Part shown: one piece after another, positions 8,795 to 17,606 of the stretch
Layout: the number at the start of each line of letters is the position of its first letter
Numbering within the stretch: the first letter of the stretch is position 1
Origin: Steroidobacteraceae bacterium
Lineage (GTDB): Bacteria > Pseudomonadota > Gammaproteobacteria > Steroidobacterales > Steroidobacteraceae
Reading direction: 5' to 3'
Assembly (NCBI GenBank): GCA_041395505.1
Contig: JAWLAG010000001.1
Location: 2,418,001-2,482,000, forward strand
Length of the DNA: 64,000 bases
The notes under the pieces: generated by a model
The model's input: the letters and a program-made list of their open reading frames with translations, nothing else
What the model was told of the DNA's origin: nothing
Database searches by the model: none
Program-made: the position numbers and the translations under genes

Positions 8795-10011
8795 TGGGGG
8801 CATACGAATACACCGCGCTCGATGCCGATGGCCGCGAGCGCAAAGGTGTTCTCGAAGGGGACAATGCACGGCAGGTGCGACAGCTCCTGCGCGAGCGCCG
8901 GCTCCTGCCTGTCGCGGTCGATGAGGTCAGCGAGGAAGCCAGCAAGCCGGGCGCGCGGGTCCTGCTGCAACGGCGCGGCGCATCGAGTGCGGACGTTGCG
9001 CTCCTCACCCGCCAGCTTGCGACCCTGTCCCGAGCCGGCCTGCCGCTCGAAGAGGCCCTGCTTGCGGTGTCGCAGCAGACGGAAAAGCCGCGCGTGCAGC
9101 GCATCGTCATGGGCGTGCGGGCACGGGTCATGGAAGGACACAGCCTCGCGACCGGCCTCGCGGAGTTTCCGCGGGTCTTTCCGGAAATCTACCGTGCGAC
9201 GGTTGCGGCGGGCGAGCAATCAGGACACCTCGACACGGTGCTGGAGCGACTGGCCGACTACACCGAGGGCCGCGAAGTCATACGCCAGCGTATCCTCGGC
9301 GCGCTGCTCTACCCCATCGTCCTGACCATCATGTGCCTTGGCATCGTCGCCGGTCTCATGGTCTTCGTGGTGCCGAAGGTCGTGGGCGTGTTCGAGTCGA
9401 GCCGCGCCAAGCTGCCCTTCATCACCCGTGCCTTGATTGGCATCAGCGACTTCCTGCGCGATTACGGCATCTGGCTGGTCCTCGCGCTGGTCGTCGCAGT
9501 GGTGCTGTTCGTGCGGGCATTGCGGGACCATGATTTCCGGCGCCGCGTCCATCGACGCCTGTTCGCGCTACCGCTTGTCGGCCGCCTGGTGCGCGGCTTC
9601 AACACGGCCCGCTTTACCCGCACCTTCAGCATCCTCGCCGGGAGCGCCGTACCCATACTCGAGGCACTCAGGATTTCGGGCGAAGTTGTGACCAACATCC
9701 CGATGCGCGAGGCGGTCGCACAGGCGGCGGAGCGCGTGCGCGAAGGTGCGCCCATCGGCCGGTCGCTCGGCGTGAGCAAGCTGTTCCCGCCCATGACCAT
9801 TCACCTGATATCGAGCGGCGAATCCTCAGGCGAACTCGACTCGATGCTGGAACGTGCAGCGCTCAGCCAGGAGCGGGAGCTGGACGGGCTGCTGACGGCG
9901 ATGGTCGGCCTGCTCGGACCGCTCCTTATCATTGTGATGGGTTTGTTCGTCATGGGCATCGTTTTTGCGATGCTGCTCCCGATTTTCGAAATGAATACCC
10001 TAATTCGCTGA
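8794..10011 (+). CDS. gspF: type II secretion system inner membrane protein GspF
   Basis: GspF is the polytopic platform protein that works with GspE. The 405 residues begin GAYEYTALDADGRERKG and contain two repeated GspF domains (about 70-195 and 270-395) with three membrane segments (about 170-195, 220-245 and 370-395). I chose ATG 8794 because it overlaps the gspE stop as TGATG. No gspG-N genes follow: the next genes are an acidic small protein and, on the other strand, a DUF1223 protein, so the pseudopilin genes must be elsewhere. Confidence 0.96.
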   Translation: MGAYEYTALDADGRERKGVLEGDNARQVRQLLRERRLLPVAVDEVSEEASKPGARVLLQRRGASSADVALLTRQLATLSRAGLPLEEALLAVSQQTEKPRVQRIVMGVRARVMEGHSLATGLAEFPRVFPEIYRATVAAGEQSGHLDTVLERLADYTEGREVIRQRILGALLYPIVLTIMCLGIVAGLMVFVVPKVVGVFESSRAKLPFITRALIGISDFLRDYGIWLVLALVVAVVLFVRALRDHDFRRRVHRRLFALPLVGRLVRGFNTARFTRTFSILAGSAVPILEALRISGEVVTNIPMREAVAQAAERVREGAPIGRSLGVSKLFPPMTIHLISSGESSGELDSMLERAALSQERELDGLLTAMVGLLGPLLIIVMGLFVMGIVFAMLLPIFEMNTLIR

Positions 10012-10020
10012 TCGGCCCCA

Positions 10021-10050
10021 TTGCAGTGCGCCCCCCGCTTGCGCTATAGA
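10021..10050 (+). promoter_or_regulatory. putative sigma70 promoter for the small acidic protein
   Basis: TTGCAG at 10021-10026 and TATAGA at 10045-10050 are 18 bp apart and 26 bp before the start at 10077. The 14 bases at 10010-10023, running into the -35 element, also occur at 1160-1173 ahead of the infA promoter. Confidence 0.5.
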
Positions 10051-10076
10051 TCGCCCGTCAAGCGGACGAAGCTCCT

Positions 10077-10379
10077 ATGGGCGACAAAGCGAAAGCAAAA
10101 CAGGTCGAGACCGAAGAGGACGAGGACGATCTCGTCGACGACATCGACGACGAACTCGACGACGATGGTGATGACGTCGACCGTGTATTTCGTGACCTTG
10201 AAAAAGCCGGCCGGATCGGCGCCAAGTGCGATGACCCGGCCTGGCGGCGCCTGGAACGATTACGCGAGGAAAAACTGACCGCCGAGCTGGTCAGCGATTT
10301 CGACGATTACGACATTGGAGTCGACGACGACGGCGATACGCCGGCGGGCAAACGCACGTACCGACGCCTCGCGGGCTGA
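10077..10379 (+). CDS. small acidic protein, possibly PA3496-like
   Basis: A 100-residue cytoplasmic protein with no signal peptide. Residues 12-40 are almost entirely Asp/Glu, followed by a helical segment (PAWRRLERLREEKLTAEL) and a second acidic run (SDFDDYDIGVDDDGD), ending in a basic tip. The helix plus acidic tail resembles the short PA3496-type family of gammaproteobacteria, but that match is weak and the function is unknown. It has its own promoter candidate and follows gspF on the same strand. Its 3' end overlaps the convergent DUF1223 frame by 89 bp. Confidence 0.7.
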   Translation: MGDKAKAKQVETEEDEDDLVDDIDDELDDDGDDVDRVFRDLEKAGRIGAKCDDPAWRRLERLREEKLTAELVSDFDDYDIGVDDDGDTPAGKRTYRRLAG

Positions 10380-11196
10380 TCAAACGCGATTCTTCGCCAC
10401 CGGCCGGTCGGTGTGGCGCGGCGCCGCTGCCCGGTGTCTGCTGGTTTAACCAGCCGCCGGCAGCCTGAAGTGGCGCAGCCGAGCCAGGCCTGCTCACCCA
10501 TGCCACCATCGCCTGCCGAGTCGGCAACATGGCCGTTCGCGGTCGACGCACGCTCGCCGTCATGGTGCCGCCGGTCGCCACCATCGATGCGCTGCTGCGT
10601 GCCAACACGATGAAATCGTGCCGCAAGCTCCGGCCTTGATTCTCCCCGGCAGTCACCTTGCTCTGCAGGCCAAAACCGAGCAGCACGACCTCGACTTGCA
10701 GCGGGCCCGACTGCGTGACCGGCTCGAAGCTGACATCGACCTGCTGATCCTGCACGGCGAGTTCCAGCACGCCCGCCGGGAGGCGACGCCCGGTGACAGT
10801 GCGCTCGCCGGCGTACCAGCCACGCCATTCGCGGCCGTTCACCACGAAGCCCGGCGTATAGACGGTGCTGGAGCCCTCTGCATCGGCATGTTGCGATTGG
10901 CGCTGGCTGTTGGCACGGCTCGCGAACGGATCGCGCCAGCCGAGTTCGTCCCAGTAATCGACGTGAAACGCGACCGGAATGAAATCGCGCCACAGACCTT
11001 CTCGCGTGACGAGCGAACTCAACCAGCGATCCGCCGGCGGACAGCTGCTGCAACCTTCGGACGTGTAGAGTTCGACCAGCGTCGTTTGCGTGAAGCCGCT
11101 ACGAAAGCGTTGTGCATCCGCCGCCCCGACGGCGGCGCTGATTGCCAGGGCAGCAAGGAGCACCGCGGCCGGGTAACGGGCAGAGATCATTCTCAT
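10291..11196 (-). CDS. DUF1223 family secreted thioredoxin-like protein
   Basis: The 301-residue frame has a signal peptide (cleavage near AADAQ), then VELYTSEGCSSCPPADRWL with the CxxC motif typical of DUF1223, VAFHVDYWDELGWRDPF and TPGFVVNGREW. The family normally ends around the block QAMVAWVSRPGSAAPLQAAGGWL. Here about 50 low-complexity, Arg-rich residues follow and run into the oppositely oriented small acidic gene. The extension may be non-native: a one-base shift at 10444-10449 would give an immediate TAA. The redox substrate is unknown. Confidence 0.85.
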   Translation of the reverse strand: MRMISARYPAAVLLAALAISAAVGAADAQRFRSGFTQTTLVELYTSEGCSSCPPADRWLSSLVTREGLWRDFIPVAFHVDYWDELGWRDPFASRANSQRQSQHADAEGSSTVYTPGFVVNGREWRGWYAGERTVTGRRLPAGVLELAVQDQQVDVSFEPVTQSGPLQVEVVLLGFGLQSKVTAGENQGRSLRHDFIVLARSSASMVATGGTMTASVRRPRTAMLPTRQAMVAWVSRPGSAAPLQAAGGWLNQQTPGSGAAPHRPAGGEESRLISPRGVGTCVCPPAYRRRRRLQCRNRRNR

Positions 11197-11275
11197 ACCA
11201 CAAGATGACCGGCCGGGTCAGGCCGGTATTGCAGCCATCATGCCCGCAGGGCGCGTGTTCCACCTCGTGCCGCCG

Positions 11276-12541
11276 CTACGAATCCTCGTCCGCGGTAGCG
11301 GTCGGCGACTGGTGCGGATGGCTTGCGCTCGCGAACAGTTCACCACTCGAACTCGTGCCCGGCGGCGTACTGACAAAGGGCGATTTCTGGGGCGCAGGTA
11401 CGGGCGCACGGCGCACGATGCGATACAGGGAGAAAGCTGCGAGCGAGATGTGCATTGCGGCCAGCAGGTACAGGAACGATCCATTGCCTGCCTTTTGCAT
11501 GATCGCAGCAACAAGGACCGGCCCAACCGCCGCGCCCGCGCCGTTCAGCAGCACGATCGTGCCGCTTGCGCTCAGCATCTGCGCATCACTCAGTTGATCG
11601 TTGATATGGGCAAGGTTGAGCGCATAGAGCGTCAGGCTGAACCCGCCGTAGATACCGATCAGCGGCAGCAACCACGCCCCGCCGCGTGCAATGTCCTGGG
11701 CCGCAGACAGCGCCGCCGCCGCCGAGAGGACGCAGGCGGCAACCAGCACGAATCGGCGATCGACGCGGTCGGAGAGGCGACCGACCGGCAGTTGCGTGAG
11801 GCAGGCCGCGAGAATCGCCGCCGCCATGAAACTCGCCACCTCGGCGGCATCAAATCCGAGCCTTGCCACGTAGACCGCCCCGAGCGAGAACAGGCAGCCG
11901 GAAATCGCGCCCGACATCGTGACGCCGACGACACCGAGGGGCGACATCCTGTAGAGCTCTGTCACACGCACGGCCACGGCGGCGCGCGGCGCGGGCGCTG
12001 TACGCGAAGCGAGTGCCATGGGCACCAGCGCGAGCGCGATCAGGATGGCAACCAGCATGAACAACTCGACACTTGCCGGATCCGCGAGATTCAGCAACAA
12101 CTGGCCGAGGCCCTGGCCGCCGAAGCAGATGAGCATGTAAACCGCGAGCAGCGCGCCGCGCTGCGTCGCGCTCGACTGGTCATTGAGCCAGCTCTCGGCC
12201 ACCACGTACAAGCCGGCGAAGCAGAACCCGGAGACGAACCGCAGCGCTATCCACAATGGCGCGGCAATCAGGAAAGTCATCGACAGGACGACCACAGCCG
12301 CAAGCGCGCAGAATGCGGCGAACACGCGAATATGGCCGACATCGCGCACGAGGCGCGGCGCCGCGGCCGAGCCGGCGACATAGCCGACGTAATAGGCGGC
12401 GAGGATCAGCCCCGTCACCAGCGTCGAATAGCCCTCGAGGGTCGCGCGCAAGGCGACGAGCGTGCCTTGCAGGCCCCCGCCCAGCATCAGCAATGCCATG
12501 CCGAGCAAAAGCGTCCAGGTGGCTCCCAGCGTCGTGCGCAT
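11276..12541 (-). CDS. MFS transporter, YcaD-like
   Basis: A 421-residue inner-membrane protein with 12 predicted hydrophobic segments. It has the MFS A-like motif in the central loop (LPVGRLSDRVDRRFVLV) and a YcaD-type N-half (GLYVVAESWLNDQSSATQRGALLAVY). The C-terminal 45 residues are a soluble Ser/Pro/Thr-rich tail. The substrate cannot be inferred. It lies downstream of dnaE2 on the same strand, but a 144-bp gap with a strong hairpin separates them, so it is probably not part of the SOS operon. Confidence 0.88.
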   Translation of the reverse strand: MRTTLGATWTLLLGMALLMLGGGLQGTLVALRATLEGYSTLVTGLILAAYYVGYVAGSAAAPRLVRDVGHIRVFAAFCALAAVVVLSMTFLIAAPLWIALRFVSGFCFAGLYVVAESWLNDQSSATQRGALLAVYMLICFGGQGLGQLLLNLADPASVELFMLVAILIALALVPMALASRTAPAPRAAVAVRVTELYRMSPLGVVGVTMSGAISGCLFSLGAVYVARLGFDAAEVASFMAAAILAACLTQLPVGRLSDRVDRRFVLVAACVLSAAAALSAAQDIARGGAWLLPLIGIYGGFSLTLYALNLAHINDQLSDAQMLSASGTIVLLNGAGAAVGPVLVAAIMQKAGNGSFLYLLAAMHISLAAFSLYRIVRRAPVPAPQKSPFVSTPPGTSSSGELFASASHPHQSPTATADEDS

Positions 12542-12631
12542 CGCCCGTCATCGACTCCCTGTTGCACGCAGCTGGCTGCGCACTCGCGCGATTTTAGCTG
12601 GGCCGCCGCTCGTTATTGCTGCATTCTGTGC

Positions 12632-12659
12632 CGTGCCGACCCGGATTCGGGTCGGCACG
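12632..12659. repeat. 12-bp perfect hairpin between dnaE2 and the MFS gene
   Basis: Arms at 12632-12643 and 12648-12659 are perfect reverse complements around a GATT loop. It sits just after the dnaE2 stop. No T-run follows on either strand, so it is not a standard intrinsic terminator. It could end the SOS transcript with Rho or protect the 3' end. Confidence 0.6.
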
Positions 12660-12685
12660 TGGCGTTTGCAGCGTATTGGCAACGC

Positions 12686-15600
12686 TCAGTGAAAATCGCG
12701 CGAACGGGTGGCCAGCCGACCGAGCCAGGCGGTGCGATTGAGCAACCTGGCGGCGATCACATGCGTGACGATACCCTCGCGCTGCAGCTCGCCATGTACC
12801 TCCATCAGCCGCGACTCGAGCAGCGCGCGCCGTTGCGCCTGGCCCACGCTCTCCCAGACGATCAGGTTGACATGACCGGTCTCGTCCTCGAGCGTGACAA
12901 ACGTGACTCCGCTTGCGCTCGCGGGCCGCTGCCGGGTGATGACGATGCCGGCAACGCGCACCGACCTGCCATTGTTCAAATCACCCAGTTGCGCCGCAGT
13001 GACGATGCGCTGGCGTTGCAGCCGTTCGCGCAACAGGGCCATGGGATGACGCCCGAGCGTCAGGCCGAGAGCGCGATAATCGGCAACGATATTCTCAGCC
13101 TCCGTCGGTCGGCTGAGCAGCGGCCGCGCTGCATCTGCGACCGCGACCGGCGCAAGCGGCAACTCGCGCTCGGTACCCGCCACGTCCCAGAAAGCCAGAT
13201 GGCGATGCCCGGTCAGCCGCGACAGCGCGCCGGCGGCGGCGAGCGCCTCGAGATCGCCGCGCTCGAGCACCGCCCGCCGCGCGAGATCGGCCACGGAGGC
13301 AAAGCCCGCGTGCGCACGCGCCGCCATGATGCGCTGCATGGCAACGCCGGACAGTGACTTCACCAGTCGCAGGCCGAGTCGCAACGCAGGCCTGCCTTGC
13401 GCATCAGCGCTGCCGCGCTCGAGCCGTGCGTCGGCATCGCTCGCCGTGACACAGACCGGCAGGATCTCGACGCCGGCATGGGCCGCGGCACGCACCAGCT
13501 GTGCCGGCGCATAGAAACCCATCGGTTGACTGTTGAGCAGCGCCGCCGTGAACGCCGCCGGTTCGTGACATTTGAGCCAGGCGGACACATAGACCAGCAA
13601 GGCGAAGCTCGCGGCGTGCGATTCTGGAAATCCGTATTCGCCAAAACCAAGGATCTGCTGAAAGATCTGCCGGGCGAACTGCTCGTCATAGCCGCGCTCG
13701 CGCATGCCATTGATCAATCGCTCTTCGAACGGCCCGAGACCCCCGCGGCGCTTCCAGGCCGCCATGGCGCGACGCAGGCGATCTGCCTCACCCGGAGTGA
13801 AACCCGCTGCGACAATGGCGAGCTGCATGACCTGCTCCTGGAAAATAGGCACGCCGAGGGTGCGCTTGAGCACATCCTTGACCGCTTCGCTGGGATAATC
13901 GACAGCCTCCTCGCCGTTGCGCCGCCGCAGATAGGGGTGGACCATGTCGCCCTGGATCGGGCCCGGGCGGATGATCGCAACCTCGATCACGAGGTCGTAG
14001 TAGTTGCGCGGCTTGAGGCGCGGCAGCATCGCCATCTGCGCGCGCGATTCGATCTGAAAGACCCCGGTGGTATCGCCTTGCGAGATCATCTCGTAGGTGA
14101 GCGGACATTCGGGCGGGACATCGGCCATGGTAAATGGCTGGCCGCGCCAACCCGAGATGAGGTCGAGTGCGCGGCGGATTGCACTCAGCATGCCGAGCCC
14201 CAGCAGGTCGACCTTGAGCAGACCGAGATCATCGAGGTCGTCCTTGTCCCACTGGATGACGGTTCTCTCGGGCATGGCCGCGTTCTCGATGGGCACCAGC
14301 TCCTCGAGCAGCCCTTCGCTGATGACGAAACCGCCCACGTGCTGCGACAAATGGCGCGGAAAGCCTTGCAACTCGCCCGCCAGCTCAAGTAGCAGCTGCA
14401 CCCGCGGGTTGTCGGGATCGAAACCGACGTCGCGGATACGACTCGCATCGATCCCCTCGTGCCACCATTGCATGGTGCTCGCGAGCTTCTCGCTCTGCAG
14501 CGGATCGAATCCCAGCACCTTGCCGAGGTCGCGCAGCGCGCTGCGCGCGCGGTAGCTGATGACGGTGGCCGTGAGCGCCGTGCGCTCCCGACCGTATTTG
14601 CGGTAAACATACTGGATGACTTCTTCGCGCCGCTCGTGCTCGAAGTCGATGTCGATATCGGGTGGTTCGTTGCGCTCGCGCGATATGAAGCGCTCGACCA
14701 GCATGGACATGCGCGCCGGATCGACTTCGGTGATGCCAAGCGCATAGCACACGGTCGAATTGGCGGCCGACCCGCGTCCCTGGCACAAAATACCCTGGCC
14801 ACGCGCGAAACTGACCACATCGTAGACAGTGAGGAAGTAGGGTTCGTAGCCGAGATCGGCGATGAGCGCGAGTTCGTGTTCGATCAATGCGCGCACTTTC
14901 GGCGCCATGCCCTGCGGCCAGCGTCGCTCGGCGCCTTCGTAGGTGATGCGGCGCAGATAACTGGCGGGTGTCTCGCCCGCGGGGGTGACTTCACGTGGAT
15001 ACTCGTAGCGCAGTTCGTCGAGCGAGAAATGGCAGCGCTCGGCAATGGCAACCGTGGCCGCGAGCCAGTCGCGCGGATAGATGCGCAGGAGCCGTTCGCG
15101 CTCGCGCAGATAGCGCTCGCCATTGGCATACAGCGCCGTGCCCGCCCCGCCGAGGGTCGTGCCGAGGCGGATCGCCGTCAGTGCATCCTGCAAACGACGG
15201 CGCTCACGCCGATGCATATGCACATCGCCACTGGCGACGATCGGCAAGCCCAGCTGCGCGCCGAGTCGCTCGAGGCGGCGCGCGCGCAGCGCATCAGTGC
15301 CATCGCACAACAGCTCGACGGCGAGCCAGGCCGCGCCGTCGAAATGGGTCTTGATCCACATCGCCTGCTCCATGGCCTGCGCCTCGGCAGCACCCGAAAT
15401 CGCACTCGCTGGAGGCAACCAGAGCAGCACGCAATCGTGCAGCCATTCGACAACGTCTGCGCGCGTGAGCCGGTAGCTGCCTTTGTCGGCAGCGCGGCGG
15501 CCGCGGGTGATCAAACGGCACAGACGACCATAGCCGCGCCGATTCTCCGCAAGGGCGACCAGACGGGTACCGCAATCGAGCGTGAACTCGGCGCCGATGA

Positions 15601-15802
15601 TCAGCGGCAGTGCGTGCTCCCTGGTCGCCGTGTGCGCACGTACCACGCCCGCCACCGAACACTCGTCGGTGATGGCCAGTGCGCGGTAGCCGAGTTCCCG
15701 GGCGCGACAGACCAGCTCCTCGGGCCGCGATGCACCGCGCAGGAAGGTGAAGTTCGTGAGGCAGTGCAGTTCGGCATAAGCCGGTGCAGCGGCGCGCATC
15801 AT
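12686..15802 (-). CDS. dnaE2: error-prone DNA polymerase DnaE2 (ImuC)
   Basis: DnaE2 is the C-family polymerase of the ImuA-ImuB-DnaE2 mutasome, which bypasses DNA lesions during the SOS response. The 1038 residues start with a PHP domain (AELHCLTNFTFLRGASRPEELV). The palm follows (CQGRGSAANSTVCYALGI, then PDIDIDFEHERREEV carrying the catalytic acidic residues), then the thumb/fingers (GVFQIESRAQMAMLPRLKPR) and an OB domain near the C-terminus (VRVAGIVITRQRP). The length is typical of DnaE2 and shorter than DnaE1. It follows imuB after 130 bp and begins at ATGATG, so M1 or M2 could initiate. Confidence 0.97.
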   Translation of the reverse strand: MMRAAAPAYAELHCLTNFTFLRGASRPEELVCRARELGYRALAITDECSVAGVVRAHTATREHALPLIIGAEFTLDCGTRLVALAENRRGYGRLCRLITRGRRAADKGSYRLTRADVVEWLHDCVLLWLPPASAISGAAEAQAMEQAMWIKTHFDGAAWLAVELLCDGTDALRARRLERLGAQLGLPIVASGDVHMHRRERRRLQDALTAIRLGTTLGGAGTALYANGERYLRERERLLRIYPRDWLAATVAIAERCHFSLDELRYEYPREVTPAGETPASYLRRITYEGAERRWPQGMAPKVRALIEHELALIADLGYEPYFLTVYDVVSFARGQGILCQGRGSAANSTVCYALGITEVDPARMSMLVERFISRERNEPPDIDIDFEHERREEVIQYVYRKYGRERTALTATVISYRARSALRDLGKVLGFDPLQSEKLASTMQWWHEGIDASRIRDVGFDPDNPRVQLLLELAGELQGFPRHLSQHVGGFVISEGLLEELVPIENAAMPERTVIQWDKDDLDDLGLLKVDLLGLGMLSAIRRALDLISGWRGQPFTMADVPPECPLTYEMISQGDTTGVFQIESRAQMAMLPRLKPRNYYDLVIEVAIIRPGPIQGDMVHPYLRRRNGEEAVDYPSEAVKDVLKRTLGVPIFQEQVMQLAIVAAGFTPGEADRLRRAMAAWKRRGGLGPFEERLINGMRERGYDEQFARQIFQQILGFGEYGFPESHAASFALLVYVSAWLKCHEPAAFTAALLNSQPMGFYAPAQLVRAAAHAGVEILPVCVTASDADARLERGSADAQGRPALRLGLRLVKSLSGVAMQRIMAARAHAGFASVADLARRAVLERGDLEALAAAGALSRLTGHRHLAFWDVAGTERELPLAPVAVADAARPLLSRPTEAENIVADYRALGLTLGRHPMALLRERLQRQRIVTAAQLGDLNNGRSVRVAGIVITRQRPASASGVTFVTLEDETGHVNLIVWESVGQAQRRALLESRLMEVHGELQREGIVTHVIAARLLNRTAWLGRLATRSRDFH

Positions 15803-15932
15803 GCACTTCTCACGGCACGCATGAAATCACTTTCGGTGTGTGGCCCAGGCGAATGGGTCACGGCGTTCCTGAAAACAGGACAGGATACGCAGACAAGCAC
15901 AACGACATTCGAACACGCGTAAGTGCGAGGCA

Positions 15933-17606
15933 CTAGGCAAACACACCATGCAGATACCAGGCATGGGGCGGTGAACGCTCGCGATAAACCCACAAGCTCA
16001 TGCCCGCCGCATTACACGCAAGGTAATAGTCGCGTGCGATATCGCGGCCATCCCACCAGCCGCTCTCGATTCGTTCAGGCCCGGACGACAATTGCAGAGT
16101 CTCACCGTAGCAAGGCCGGCCCTCGCGGGTATCGAGCCGCTGCGGCTCGCCCAGCAACCACAGTGGCCGCCGGTACATCGACGTCTCGGACGGATATGAA
16201 GTCGGCACCGAAGCACTGGCCAATGGCGAGAGGACGGGCTCCGCAACGCGCCAGGCCGCTTCCGGCCGATGTTCCGGCACCAGGCACAAGCCATGGACTG
16301 CCTCGACGCCAAGGCGCGCACGCAGACGCTCGATGAAAGCCGGCAACTCCCGGTCGGCGCTGCCGCCATGCTCGCCCCGTCGCCACAGCGATGCGCTGCT
16401 GGTGGTCATGGGCAAGAGCGGCCCCGTGCGCAGCTGCAACCCTGTAACGGCCGCCGGCAGCTGCAATCGCGCCAGATGTTCTCCGAACAGGAAATCCAAT
16501 TGTGCGGCGGCGAACTCGGTTGTAGTGAGAGTCAATCGCAAGCTCGTTGCCGGTCGTGCACGATGCGACAGGCGCAGCTGCAATTGATTGAGCGCCGACT
16601 GGCGCTGGCGCAGGAAATCCTCGAGCTGCCATAGCAGTGGCTGCAGCGCCAGACGAATCTGTGCGCTGCTGGTCAGCTCGTGATCCAGCTCGACACGGCC
16701 GTGAAAGCGCTCTGCGGTGATGAATGTGCGGCGCGGTGCGGCTACCTTGCCGGCAAGCTCATCGAGCATGCGCAATCGCGCAGGACCGAAACGCTGCGCA
16801 AAACCGGCGCGCGGCAAACGCAGCAATTCACCGAGGCGATGCACGCCCATGTTCGCCAGACGCGCAAGCTCATCGTCCGGCCAGCGCAATGCCCCGAGCG
16901 GCAGCTTGGCCAGTTGTCCCCGGAGTTGCCCAGGGTCGGTGATGTGCGCACCAACACCCGCGCGGGCGCAGATCAGTGCCGCCAGGGCCTGCGGCGTCAA
17001 CGCCTGGGTGACGGCGATACCCGCATCCTCGCAAGCCAATGCAATCTGCCGACACAGCACCGCTGCGCCACCGAACAGGCGCAGACTGCCCTTGACCTCG
17101 AGCAGCACCGCATCCGGCGGCTCGAGGCTGACCCGCGGCGAGAACTGCAGCATGCACGCCGCGAGTCGCTCGAGCAGTGCCCGCTCCCGTGCCGGGTCGC
17201 GCTCGCACACGCGCAGGTCTGCCTGCAGCGCAAGCGCGGCATTGAGCCCCATGCCAGGCGCGATTCCCGCCTGCCGCGCCTTGCTATTGGCGTGGAGTAC
17301 CCGCTGCACACGCTGTTCGATGGCGACGACAACGAGAGGTGAATCGTCAGTTGCAATTGCCACTGCCTGCAGTGCGACTGCAGGAATGTGCAGCGCCATC
17401 CACAACTGCGATGCGATCGCGGTACGCTGGGTTTGTTCGACGACGGTAATGGCCGGGGTCGTCGGAGCCGGTAACGACGAGGTGTGCGGGGCGCACAGCA
17501 AAGTCTGTTTCACCAAGCGAGTATCGGGGAGCGACTGAAACAGACTTTGCTGTGCGCTCCGTGCACGCCCTGCCAACCGCAGGCCTCTCAATCTGCGCTC
17601 AGCCAT
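15933..17606 (-). CDS. imuB: ImuB, Y-family-like mutasome protein
   Basis: ImuB is a catalytically inactive Y-family relative that brings DnaE2 and ImuA to the beta clamp. The 557 residues include the N-terminal block ASQLWMALHIPAVAL, where active polymerases have catalytic acids. Next come LLERLAACMLQFSPRVSLEPPDAVLLEV and the little-finger region, and the end is WWDGRDIARDYYLACNAAGMSLWVYRE. ATG 17606 overlaps the imuA stop by eight bases. This start gives a roughly 65-residue N-terminal extension containing QQSLF, similar to clamp-binding motifs, and spanning a perfect inverted repeat. A later start near MALHIP is possible. Confidence 0.93.
   Translation of the reverse strand: MAERRLRGLRLAGRARSAQQSLFQSLPDTRLVKQTLLCAPHTSSLPAPTTPAITVVEQTQRTAIASQLWMALHIPAVALQAVAIATDDSPLVVVAIEQRVQRVLHANSKARQAGIAPGMGLNAALALQADLRVCERDPARERALLERLAACMLQFSPRVSLEPPDAVLLEVKGSLRLFGGAAVLCRQIALACEDAGIAVTQALTPQALAALICARAGVGAHITDPGQLRGQLAKLPLGALRWPDDELARLANMGVHRLGELLRLPRAGFAQRFGPARLRMLDELAGKVAAPRRTFITAERFHGRVELDHELTSSAQIRLALQPLLWQLEDFLRQRQSALNQLQLRLSHRARPATSLRLTLTTTEFAAAQLDFLFGEHLARLQLPAAVTGLQLRTGPLLPMTTSSASLWRRGEHGGSADRELPAFIERLRARLGVEAVHGLCLVPEHRPEAAWRVAEPVLSPLASASVPTSYPSETSMYRRPLWLLGEPQRLDTREGRPCYGETLQLSSGPERIESGWWDGRDIARDYYLACNAAGMSLWVYRERSPPHAWYLHGVFA
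17491..17557. repeat. 22-bp perfect inverted repeat inside the imuB N-terminal region
   Basis: Arms at 17491-17512 and 17536-17557 are exact reverse complements separated by 23 bp. With two mismatches, pairing continues outward to roughly 17487-17561. On the imuB strand the arms encode SAQQSLFQ and KQTLLCA. A 22-bp perfect match is far more than codon bias should give. Confidence 0.9.

Noticed and set aside
11240..13357. Long plus-strand frame across the MFS gene and the dnaE2 3' end
   Set aside because: It crosses two well-supported minus-strand genes and an intergenic hairpin; its product is low-complexity Arg/His/Gln.
15803..15932. Separate SOS box ahead of dnaE2
   Set aside because: The best candidate (CCTGTCCTGTTTTCAGG on the minus strand) does not fit CTGT-N8-ACAG.
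15799..15993. Short minus-strand frame between imuB and dnaE2 whose stop overlaps the dnaE2 start
   Set aside because: Translational coupling was considered, but the 64-residue product is Cys/Val-rich with no similarity I recognise and it overlaps the imuB end. Not supported.
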